From assembly GCA_026387845.1 (NCBI GenBank), contig JAPLKX010000545.1:1-6477 (forward strand): 6,477 nucleotides of DNA, given 5' to 3'. This DNA comes from Candidatus Hydrogenedentota bacterium. GTDB taxonomy: Bacteria; Hydrogenedentota; Hydrogenedentia; Hydrogenedentales; SLHB01. Position numbers and translations under genes: made by a program. The notes below the pieces were generated by a model. That model was not told where the DNA came from, ran no database searches, and worked only from the letters and a program-made list of their open reading frames with translations. Shown here in pieces: positions 1-5,711 of the stretch (position 1 is its first letter; each line of letters begins with the position of its first letter).

Positions 1-1184
1 GCGTCGTGCAGCGTCACCAGCCCTTCCGTACCGCCGTACTCATCCACCACGATCGCCAGGTGCGACCGTTGCCGCTGAACATTCTTTATGAAATCCTGCA
101 CGCTCATCGTCTCGGGGACAAAATGGGCCGGCCTCACCAGCGTTTTTATCTGGCGGTCGAGGTCTTCGCGCATCACGCTCGGCAGCAGGTCTTTGGCAAC
201 CAGGATGCCCGTGATATGGTCCAGGTCTTCCCGGTACACCGGCATCCGCGAATATTCATTCTCGCGGAATAGCGCCAGCGCTTCCTCGACCGTTGCGTCT
301 TCCGGCACCGCCACAATGTCCAGCCGCGGCACAACAATCTCCCGCAACTGGACGTCGTGAAACTCCAGGATCCGCCGGATCATCTCGCGCCCCTCTTCCT
401 CAGTCGATCCCTTGGCCTCGCCGTTGCCCAGCATCGATTTCAACTCGTCGTCCGTGATGTACGGCGCCGCCCGAAGCTCGTGGAAGTGCGTCACCCGGAA
501 CAGGACGTCCGTCAAACGAAGCAGGCCCTTCCGCAGCGGCGCCAGCAGCCAGTCCGCCGCCAACAGCGGGTACACCGCTACACGGGCCCACGACGCCTGC
601 GCACGCACCGCAAACACTTTCGGCGTGATTTCCCCGAAGAAAAGCAGCGCACCCGTTGTCAGCGCCACCGCGGCTAAATAGGCCGCGGGGGCCGGTACCT
701 CCAGCGAGAATTCAAACACGTCCTTGATGCGCGTGCCCAGCATCACGCCAATCAGCGTGTTCACCAGCATGTTGCCCACCAGGATCGTCGTCAGCAGCCG
801 CCCCGGATCGTCCAGCATCCCCACCACCAGCCGCGAACTCAGCTTCTTGTCCTCCCGCATCGCGCGCAACTGCGGTTTCTGGATCGCCAGAAACGCGGTC
901 TCACAGGAGGAAAAAAACGCCGAAAAGGTCAGAAGGGCCGCCACCACCGCAATCACAGCCGGCGTCAAATATTCATGCCACGACCGCGGCAGCCCAGTTT
1001 CCCCGGCCGCGCCAAGCGGCGCAGCCACCGCGTAAACCGCGCATCCCAGCGTCACCAGAACCAGGAGCAGCCGGGTGTGGCGGTTGCGCCCCGATACGCA
1101 GAACTCGCCCCTGCCCCTTCGCTTGTTGTTGCCCGCTCCAGATCGCATCAGCGGGTCGGCGTCCTCGTCCACTAGTAAGGACAT
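1..1184 (-). CDS. CNNM/CorC (HlyC) family membrane protein with DUF21 and CBS domains, C-terminus cut by window edge
   Basis: The frame is open from an ATG at 1184 down to base 1 (394 codons) with no stop, so the C-terminus lies outside. After a basic N-terminus there is a hydrophobic segment (about residues 39-55, ending in AVAA), then a DUF21 membrane domain with segments near 74-92, 131-149, 167-183 and 200-217. It carries the family marks SSCETAF (92-98), PGRLLTTILVGNMLVN (127-142) and FGEITPK (183-189). A CBS pair follows: VVPRLDIVAV at 284-293 opens the first, and DEYGGTEGLVTL (381-392) is the hallmark of the second. A CorC_HlyC domain would be expected beyond the edge. Family members are linked to magnesium or cobalt transport; E. 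coli YbeX (CorC) lacks DUF21 and is tied to ribosome metabolism. The ATG follows the ybeY stop by 4 bases, so translation is probably coupled. AGGGAG directly abuts the ATG, which is tight for a Shine-Dalgarno; ATG at 1148 is an alternative start without one. Confidence 0.93.
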   Translation of the reverse strand, partial: MSLLVDEDADPLMRSGAGNNKRRGRGEFCVSGRNRHTRLLLVLVTLGCAVYAVAAPLGAAGETGLPRSWHEYLTPAVIAVVAALLTFSAFFSSCETAFLAIQKPQLRAMREDKKLSSRLVVGMLDDPGRLLTTILVGNMLVNTLIGVMLGTRIKDVFEFSLEVPAPAAYLAAVALTTGALLFFGEITPKVFAVRAQASWARVAVYPLLAADWLLAPLRKGLLRLTDVLFRVTHFHELRAAPYITDDELKSMLGNGEAKGSTEEEGREMIRRILEFHDVQLREIVVPRLDIVAVPEDATVEEALALFRENEYSRMPVYREDLDHITGILVAKDLLPSVMREDLDRQIKTLVRPAHFVPETMSVQDFIKNVQRQRSHLAIVVDEYGGTEGLVTLHD

Positions 1185-1188
1185 CTCC

Positions 1189-1683
1189 CTATTTGGCGCG
1201 CACGCGCGGCGCCCCGCATACCGGCCACGCGGACCCCGCGTCAACCTCGAGGTATTCGGCCTGTTTGGCCCGCATCACGCTGCGCTCGCCCGCCGTCCCG
1301 TGCGTATAGCCGAGCAAGTGAAGCAGCCCGTGGCAAAATAGCAGCCGGACCTCGTCCCGCATCGCCTGCCGGTCGCCCGGGTACCGCCGCTCCACCGTCT
1401 CCAAAGATATTACAATATCGCCCAGCACCAGTTCTTTCTTTCCCGCCGCCGCACCGACCTCCGCCAACTGGCCAAACGACAACACGTCCGTAGGTTCATT
1501 CTTCCCGCGGTAAGCCCGATTCAGGTCATGGATCGCCGCGTCATCGCAAAACAGCACGCTCAACTCCGCGTTCTGCCTGACGCCTTCACCCCCGCACACC
1601 CTCCGGGCAAGACGTTTCAACACGTCAGAACGATACAGGCCCTTCCGGCACGACTCGTTTCGCAACAGCACCGTCAGCTCCAT
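1189..1683 (-). CDS. ybeY: Endoribonuclease YbeY (16S rRNA maturation)
   Basis: This 164-residue protein, of normal family length, is the zinc-dependent endoribonuclease YbeY/UPF0054, which acts in 16S rRNA 3' end processing and ribosome quality control in the cytoplasm. The family core is present: LNRAYRGKNEPTDVLSF (54-70), LGDIVIS (87-93) and the zinc motif HGLLHLLGYTH (118-128), with H118, H122 and H128 as expected metal ligands and a following E133 and M137. The usual GYDH reads GYTH here. The start ATG at 1683 overlaps the pgpH stop by one base (TGATG), which points to translation coupled to pgpH; only a G-rich stretch, not a clear Shine-Dalgarno, lies upstream. A longer in-frame ATG start at 1947 would lie inside pgpH and add an arginine-rich shadow without family similarity, so it was rejected. 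Its neighbours phoH and corC match E. coli ybeZ and ybeX, which supports the call. Confidence 0.95.
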   Translation of the reverse strand: MELTVLLRNESCRKGLYRSDVLKRLARRVCGGEGVRQNAELSVLFCDDAAIHDLNRAYRGKNEPTDVLSFGQLAEVGAAAGKKELVLGDIVISLETVERRYPGDRQAMRDEVRLLFCHGLLHLLGYTHGTAGERSVMRAKQAEYLEVDAGSAWPVCGAPRVRAK

Positions 1684-4172
1684 CACGCGCCGCCCCCGCT
1701 CATCGGCACCACATTGACCGTCGGCTGATCCGGTTTCCGCTCCGGATACGAGATGCGCGTGTGCAGCGCCGTCACCATCCGCCGCGTGATCGCGTCTTTG
1801 ATCGTGTCGAGGTCTTTCAACGTCAGGTCGCACTCGTCGAATTGCCGGTCCGCCGACCGGCTCGTGATGATCTTGTCGATGAAATCGCGCACCCGGTCTT
1901 CGTTCAGGTTTTTGATCGATCGCACGCCGGATTCCACCGCGTCGCAAATCATCAGGATGGCCGTTTCACGGCTCTGCGGTTTGGGGCCGGGATACCGAAA
2001 ATCATCGAGCCGCACATCGTCGTGTTTTTTCTGCTCGATCGCCTGCTGATAAAAAAAGCTGATCAGATTCGTGCCGTGATGCTCGCGGATCCCGTCGACA
2101 ATCGGGTTCGGCAAATGATACTCCCGCGCCAGATCCACACCGCACCCCACATGCGATGCGATCGCCCGCGCACTCAGCCGCGGCGGCAACTGGTCATGAA
2201 TGTTGCGGCCCGTCTGGTTCTCGCTGAAGTATTCCGGCCGCCGGATCTTGCCAATGTCATGGTAATATGCGCATACGCGCGCCAGAAGACCGTTCGCACC
2301 CACCGATTCCGCCGCCGCTTCCGCCAATTGCCCCAGCATCAGGCTGTGCGCGTACGTAGCCGGCATCTCGATCGCCATCCGGCCCAGCACCTCGTTGTTC
2401 AGGTCCGAATACTCCAGCAACTGGATGTCCGTGGTTATCTTGAACAGGCGCTCGAGCGGAGACAGCACACCCGGTATCAAAAACATGCAAATAGACCCGT
2501 TCAGCAGCACCAGCAGCAACCGGCGCAGCGCCAGTTCGCTCGTCAGCGAATCCGTCGCCAGCGTCACCGCAAGCATCGCCACCAGGCCCACCACCGTCGC
2601 TTTCAACGCGGCCCGCGTTATGTCGCCGCGACGCCGAACCCGGTACATCCCCAGGATGCCCGCCACCGACATCGCGCTGGTCACAAACAGAAGCCGCCAC
2701 CCATAACCAAACTGTACCGAAACCAGCACCGCCGCCATCAGACCAACCATCACCGCAAAACGCGCGTTCACCAAAATCGCCACCAGCACGCCAACCGCCG
2801 CCACCGGAAGTACAAATCCCGTCGGCTCAAAATACGACACCACCCGGCCCGCTACCAGCACGCTTCCCATCAGCAAAAACGCCAGGTAAACGTTCCGCCG
2901 GATCTCCTCGCGCTTCGGCGTCAGCAACGACGCCACTCGCAACAGGTAAAATACTATCAGCGTCACCAGGATCACGTGCGCAAAAAACGCCGACAGTTGG
3001 CGCCAGCCCGGCTCACGCTGCTCCTCCATCTTCGCCCGGTACGTCATCACGTCCGACCACGACTGCGCCGTCCACCTCTCCCCGCTCCGCTGCAAAACCT
3101 CGCCCAACTGTTTCTGGATCAGAACCGGCGCTACCGCCAGCCGCGCCTGTTCCTGGGCGCCCACCGTCGACACCTCGTCGTACGACAGCGTGTCCGTCAG
3201 ATAAGGCCGAGCCAGCGCAAACGCCGCCGTCTGCAGCTTCGCCCAGTCCACCGGGATGTCCGGGTTGGTCGCCGCCACCATCCGCGCCGCCTCGATGATC
3301 CGTTCGTTGAGCAGGTCCTCGGCGCCCTCGGTGGTGGGCACCTCCGACATCGGCTTCTCCTCGCTCGCCGTCTGATCCCCCACCGGATTCGCCCGCACGA
3401 TCGCAATACGGCGCCGCGCGTTCTCCACCGCCGTCTCCGGCCGCACCACTCCGTACGTCAAAACATATTCCAACCCCTCCCGCGATATACGGCCCAAGTC
3501 GTTCGCAAACGCAAACTTCAACGGAGACAACTCCGGTTCCGCCAGGTCCGTCACCGAATTGTTCTTAATGACCCGCCGGGGTATCGAGTCCGGCGACGGC
3601 GTCAGCCAAACCGCCAGAATCGACGCGTCCGGCATCGACTTGAACGCCGGGTCTTCTTTCAGCTTACCCGCGTAATCCTCCACCACCTTCGCCACAATAG
3701 CCTCGTCGGATTCGGCCGCCGGACCTTTACGCAAGGCGCCCGCCACCAGTTCGGCCACCTCGTCCCGCCGCCCCGCAAGCAGTTGCACCTGTTCGTTCAG
3801 CAGTTGCAACTGCGCCCGAACACGCTCCCGGTCAACACGGTACGTATCCGGCACTTTCGCCGCCGCTTCGTCCCGCTTGGCTTTCGTGGCCTGCAGGTCT
3901 TCCGTCTCGAACGTGATCTCCGCACGCACCTCTTCCCGCGCCACCGATTGCAGGTTCGCCCGCGGCGTATCCGCCAGGCCGCTCCCGCCCAGCCCCAGCC
4001 GCGAAAAATCCGGCGGCCGCGTGATCGCCGCCGCAAAAACCAACACCACCAGCGCCAGCGCCAGCCAGTCGCTCCGCGTGTTGAACACGGGCGGCGTCTG
4101 CGATTCCGCGTGAGGTTTGGACAGGATCGTCCCGGGCCGGCCGTTCTTGCGGCCAGGTTTTGAGAAAATCAT
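1683..4172 (-). CDS. pgpH: PgpH/YqfF-type 7TM-HD membrane phosphodiesterase (probable cyclic di-AMP hydrolase)
   Basis: An 829-residue membrane protein. A short basic cytoplasmic N-terminus leads to one membrane helix (36-50), a large extracytoplasmic domain of the 7TMR-HDED type (about 52-394, rich in charged helix), then about seven helices (395-412, 427-441, 453-470, 471-486, 490-508, 524-540, 550-567) and a cytoplasmic HD domain (about 590-800). The HD region shows YAHS (607-610), YYHDIGK (636-642), YFSENQ (648-653), SHV (673-675), EHHGT (697-701) and D744, so the metal-binding histidines and aspartate are in place. Studied members (Listeria PgpH) hydrolyse cyclic di-AMP to pApA; that activity is inferred here from family. 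The ATG at 4172 overlaps the phoH stop as ATGA and has AGGTGA six bases upstream. The stop overlaps the ybeY ATG. The first HD motif reads MPATYAHS rather than the common APGTYHHS. Confidence 0.95.
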   Translation of the reverse strand: MIFSKPGRKNGRPGTILSKPHAESQTPPVFNTRSDWLALALVVLVFAAAITRPPDFSRLGLGGSGLADTPRANLQSVAREEVRAEITFETEDLQATKAKRDEAAAKVPDTYRVDRERVRAQLQLLNEQVQLLAGRRDEVAELVAGALRKGPAAESDEAIVAKVVEDYAGKLKEDPAFKSMPDASILAVWLTPSPDSIPRRVIKNNSVTDLAEPELSPLKFAFANDLGRISREGLEYVLTYGVVRPETAVENARRRIAIVRANPVGDQTASEEKPMSEVPTTEGAEDLLNERIIEAARMVAATNPDIPVDWAKLQTAAFALARPYLTDTLSYDEVSTVGAQEQARLAVAPVLIQKQLGEVLQRSGERWTAQSWSDVMTYRAKMEEQREPGWRQLSAFFAHVILVTLIVFYLLRVASLLTPKREEIRRNVYLAFLLMGSVLVAGRVVSYFEPTGFVLPVAAVGVLVAILVNARFAVMVGLMAAVLVSVQFGYGWRLLFVTSAMSVAGILGMYRVRRRGDITRAALKATVVGLVAMLAVTLATDSLTSELALRRLLLVLLNGSICMFLIPGVLSPLERLFKITTDIQLLEYSDLNNEVLGRMAIEMPATYAHSLMLGQLAEAAAESVGANGLLARVCAYYHDIGKIRRPEYFSENQTGRNIHDQLPPRLSARAIASHVGCGVDLAREYHLPNPIVDGIREHHGTNLISFFYQQAIEQKKHDDVRLDDFRYPGPKPQSRETAILMICDAVESGVRSIKNLNEDRVRDFIDKIITSRSADRQFDECDLTLKDLDTIKDAITRRMVTALHTRISYPERKPDQPTVNVVPMSGGGA
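1844..1861. repeat. Perfect inverted repeat inside pgpH
   Basis: GCCGGTC, a four-base spacer and GACCGGC form a perfect 7-bp stem with a 4-base loop. It lies within the codons for about residues 771-776 of PgpH, with no T-run after it on either strand, so it is not a terminator. It may be chance in GC-rich coding DNA; no role is claimed. Confidence 0.5.
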
Positions 4173-5191
4173 TCCGTATCACCTGCTTTCCGTCGGGCAG
4201 CTTCGGACCGCACAGCCGGCTCGGCATGCCTCGCCTCCTCCACGGCAAGCGATTCCGACTCATACGCATCCACGATACGCTGCACCAGCGGATGCCGCAC
4301 CACGTCCACCTTCGACAGATACACCACCGCGATCCCCGGCGTGTTCCGCAAAATCCGCTGCGCCTCGATCAAGCCCGATTTCATCCCCTTGGGCAGGTCG
4401 ATCTGCGTGATGTCCCCCGTAACCACCGCCCGCGATCCCTGGCCCAGCCGCGTCAAAAACATCAGCATCTGCTCGGTAGTCGTGTTCTGCGCCTCGTCCA
4501 GAATAATAAATGCATGATCCAGCGTCCGGCCCCGCATAAACGCCAACGGCGCTACCTCGATCGCCTGACGGTCAATCAGCCGACGCACACGGTCCACGTC
4601 CACCATCGAGTGAAGCGCATCGTAAAGCGGCCGAAGGTACGGGTTCACCTTCTCCTCCAAATCGCCCGGCAAAAACCCTAGGCTCTCCCCCGCCTCGACC
4701 GCCGGCCGCGTCAAGATCAGTCTGTTCACCTGTTTGTTCAGCAACGCAGAAACCGCAGCCGCCATCGCCAGGTACGTCTTACCCGTGCCCGCAGGGCCGA
4801 TCGCCAGCGTCAACTCGTTCGATTCGATCGCATCCAGGTATTCTTTCTGGCCGATCGTGCGCGGTTTGATGCCGATGTCGCGGCGAATCACACCCGGCGC
4901 GCGGCCTATCGCCGTGCCCAGTTCCGGAATCCCACGGACTCGCGCCTCGCCCAGCGCGTACGTGATGTCCGCCATCGACGGCGTATGACCGTGCCGGACC
5001 GCCGTCAGCATCTCGTCAAGCACCGTCTCCACAAGCGCCGCGTCGTCTTCATTTCCAATAATAACGACCTTCGCGCCTCGGTCCACGATGCGCGTACCCG
5101 TCTCGGACTGGATACGCCTGCGAAATTCGCCGTTCTTCCCAAAAAGTTTTATCGCTTCGTCCGGACTATAAAGTTCGAGTTCGTGTGTCAG
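4169..5191 (-). CDS. phoH: PhoH/YbeZ family ATPase, probable CTG start
   Basis: A cytoplasmic P-loop ATPase of the PhoH family, whose YbeZ members bind YbeY and are linked to RNA and ribosome metabolism. Counting from CTG at 5191 it has 340 residues, normal for the family. KPRTIGQKEYLDAI (109-122) precedes the Walker A motif GPAGTGKT (132-139); TRPAVEAGESLGFLPGD (161-177) and the Walker B region FIILDEAQN (228-236) follow, then VTGD (257-260) and VVRHPLVQRIVDAY (297-310). The conserved family N-terminus, IKLFGKN (14-20) to VDRGAKVVIIG (36-46), lies upstream of the only standard start, GTG at 5086 (V36), which has no Shine-Dalgarno. The frame is open to a TAA at 5213-5215, and no ATG, GTG or TTG occurs in that stretch. 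CTG at 5191 has AAGGA 13 bases before it; ATA at 5152 is another candidate. The stop overlaps the pgpH ATG. Confidence 0.93.
   Translation of the reverse strand: MTHELELYSPDEAIKLFGKNGEFRRRIQSETGTRIVDRGAKVVIIGNEDDAALVETVLDEMLTAVRHGHTPSMADITYALGEARVRGIPELGTAIGRAPGVIRRDIGIKPRTIGQKEYLDAIESNELTLAIGPAGTGKTYLAMAAAVSALLNKQVNRLILTRPAVEAGESLGFLPGDLEEKVNPYLRPLYDALHSMVDVDRVRRLIDRQAIEVAPLAFMRGRTLDHAFIILDEAQNTTTEQMLMFLTRLGQGSRAVVTGDITQIDLPKGMKSGLIEAQRILRNTPGIAVVYLSKVDVVRHPLVQRIVDAYESESLAVEEARHAEPAVRSEAARRKAGDTE
4179..4184 (-). promoter_or_regulatory. Ribosome binding site of pgpH
   Basis: AGGTGA lies six bases upstream of the pgpH ATG at 4172 and inside the last codons of phoH. It is a good Shine-Dalgarno at normal spacing. 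Together with the ATGA overlap it fixes the start and allows both independent and coupled initiation. Confidence 0.75.
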
Positions 5192-5204
5192 ATTCCAGAC
5201 TACG

Positions 5205-5209
5205 TCCTT
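5205..5209 (-). promoter_or_regulatory. Possible ribosome binding site for phoH
   Basis: AAGGA is the only purine-rich Shine-Dalgarno-like match in the 55 bases between the ftsB-like stop and CTG 5191. Its spacing to that CTG is 13 bases, longer than usual, so it supports the CTG start only weakly. It lies just downstream of the in-frame TAA at 5213-5215. The rest of this gap (5210-5246) is a GC-rich stretch followed by an AT-rich one, with no T-run terminator. Confidence 0.4.
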
Positions 5210-5246
5210 ATGTTATTATGCGCGTTCGACTGGCCGCGCCGCGCGC

Positions 5247-5552
5247 CTACCGTTCCTGAGGGGCTTTTTCTATCCGGAAAACAGTCTCCCCTTCGCGGAC
5301 CAGGTCTTTGCCGCGCCGAATAGCGGCCTCGATTTCCGTCGGATCGCTTCCCAAGTGCTCGGCCCGTTGGCGCGACGCTTCTATCTTGCCCTCGAGTTCT
5401 GCGCACGATTGCCGCGTTTGCGCCAGCTCCTCTGCGCTCTTCTGGTACTCCATGTACCGTCGAGGAAGCTCTCTCTGCTGGACGTACAGAGCGGTCAACG
5501 CCGCCACTAGCAGCAGGATCAGCCAATACCAACCCCTGTTTCTGTCGTCCAT
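5247..5552 (-). CDS. ftsB: FtsB/DivIC-like septum formation initiator
   Basis: A 101-residue bitopic membrane protein. A short N-terminus (MDDRNRG) precedes one hydrophobic helix (about 8-24), then a charged helical, probably coiled-coil stretch (about 33-66), then a C-terminal patch DPTEIEAAIRRGKDLVREGE (70-89) ending in VFRIEK (91-96), which matches the FtsB/DivIC pattern of an acidic, Arg-containing segment before a GE-FR motif. FtsB works with FtsL and FtsQ in the divisome and has its coiled coil outside the cytoplasm. Sequence similarity in this family is low, so the call rests on architecture, the tail motif and the position next to eno, as in many bacteria including E. coli. The ATG at 5552 has a strong upstream GGGAAGGAAG; an in-frame ATG at 5618 would add 22 residues but falls inside the leader hairpin and has no Shine-Dalgarno. 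GC content and codon use resemble its downstream neighbours. Confidence 0.82.
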   Translation of the reverse strand: MDDRNRGWYWLILLLVAALTALYVQQRELPRRYMEYQKSAEELAQTRQSCAELEGKIEASRQRAEHLGSDPTEIEAAIRRGKDLVREGETVFRIEKAPQER

Positions 5553-5562
5553 CTTCCTTCCC
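5553..5562 (-). promoter_or_regulatory. Ribosome binding site of the ftsB-like gene
   Basis: The purine-rich GGGAAGGAAG directly precedes the ATG at 5552; its AAGGA core ends two bases before the start, or GGGAAG six bases nearer the usual spacing. It decides the start in favour of 5552 over 5618. Confidence 0.65.
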
Positions 5563-5569
5563 AAGCAGC

Positions 5570-5587
5570 CCGTACCTGCCGGTACGG
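5570..5587 (-). other. Hairpin in the ftsB leader (proximal)
   Basis: On the minus strand CCGTACC, loop GGCA, GGTACGG is a perfect 7-bp stem with a 4-base loop. It ends about 7 bases before the GGGAAGG ribosome binding site, which it leaves free. The CCGT part of its first arm can also pair with an ACGG at 5593-5596, a weaker 4-bp alternative. No T-run follows, so it is not a terminator. Confidence 0.55.
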
Positions 5588-5598
5588 CGTAACCGTCT

Positions 5599-5622
5599 GG
5601 GCGTGCGCAAAAACGCATGCCC
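5599..5622 (-). other. Hairpin at the predicted 5' end of the ftsB transcript
   Basis: GGGCATGCG, loop TTTTTG, CGCACGCCC forms a 9-bp stem with one A-C mismatch. If the promoter at 5630-5658 is used, transcription would begin around 5622-5623, so the mRNA would start almost exactly with this stem. Such a terminal stem-loop can protect mRNA from 5'-end-dependent decay; that role is inference. Confidence 0.55.
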
Positions 5623-5629
5623 TGTCAAT

Positions 5630-5658
5630 AGAATATACGAATTCTGCATCTATCGCAA
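5630..5658 (-). promoter_or_regulatory. Candidate sigma70-type promoter for ftsB-phoH-pgpH-ybeY-corC
   Basis: TTGCGA (-35, 5653-5658) is separated by 17 bases from TATTCT (-10, 5630-5635); an overlapping TATATT at 5632-5637 would give a 15-base spacer. The region is clearly more AT-rich than its surroundings and lies between a terminator and a strong ribosome binding site, where a promoter is expected. A TTGACA at 5623-5628 looks like a -35 box but has only CACGCC 17 bases downstream, so it was not used. Confidence 0.5.
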
Positions 5659-5663
5659 CTAGC

Positions 5664-5696
5664 AAAAAAGGCGGGCTCGGCTTCTACCTCACCCGC
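5664..5696 (-). terminator. Rho-independent terminator of eno
   Basis: Fifteen bases past the eno stop, GCGGGT and GCCCGC pair as a 6-bp stem (one G-U), with a GA/GA internal pair of bases, an inner GG/CC and loop TAGAAG. One C separates the stem from a run of six T (5664-5669). This is a convincing intrinsic terminator separating eno from the operon that follows. Confidence 0.8.
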
Positions 5697-5711
5697 GCTT
5701 AACCTCGCCGC

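Noticed and set aside
1684..1947. N-terminally extended YbeY starting at 1947
   Set aside because: The extra 88 residues lie inside pgpH and show no YbeY similarity; the family N-terminus begins at the ATG at 1683, which overlaps the pgpH stop.
1761..4163. An 800-codon open frame on the plus strand running antisense to nearly all of pgpH
   Set aside because: Its translation is dominated by Arg, His, Gln and Pro with no domain or membrane pattern, as expected when GC-rich codon bias on the real strand removes stops from the antisense frame. PgpH on the other strand has full family motifs.
5216..5249. GCGCG/CGCGC inverted repeat after the ftsB-like stop as a terminator
   Set aside because: The potential stem has a long loop and no T-run follows, so it does not look like an intrinsic terminator and does not split the operon.
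5553..5618. Longer ftsB-like protein starting at ATG 5618
   Set aside because: This ATG is within the predicted 5'-terminal hairpin and has no Shine-Dalgarno, while ATG 5552 has GGGAAGGAAG directly upstream and a typical short cytoplasmic N-terminus.
5600..5628. TTGACA at 5623-5628 as a -35 promoter box
   Set aside because: The consensus -35 is perfect, but the sequence 17 bases downstream is CACGCC, with no AT-rich -10 at any usual spacing.
5200..5649. A 149-codon minus-strand frame overlapping the ftsB-like gene
   Set aside because: It is Arg/Gly-rich with no recognisable pattern and is a shadow of the ftsB-like gene, which has a membrane helix, coiled coil and tail motif.
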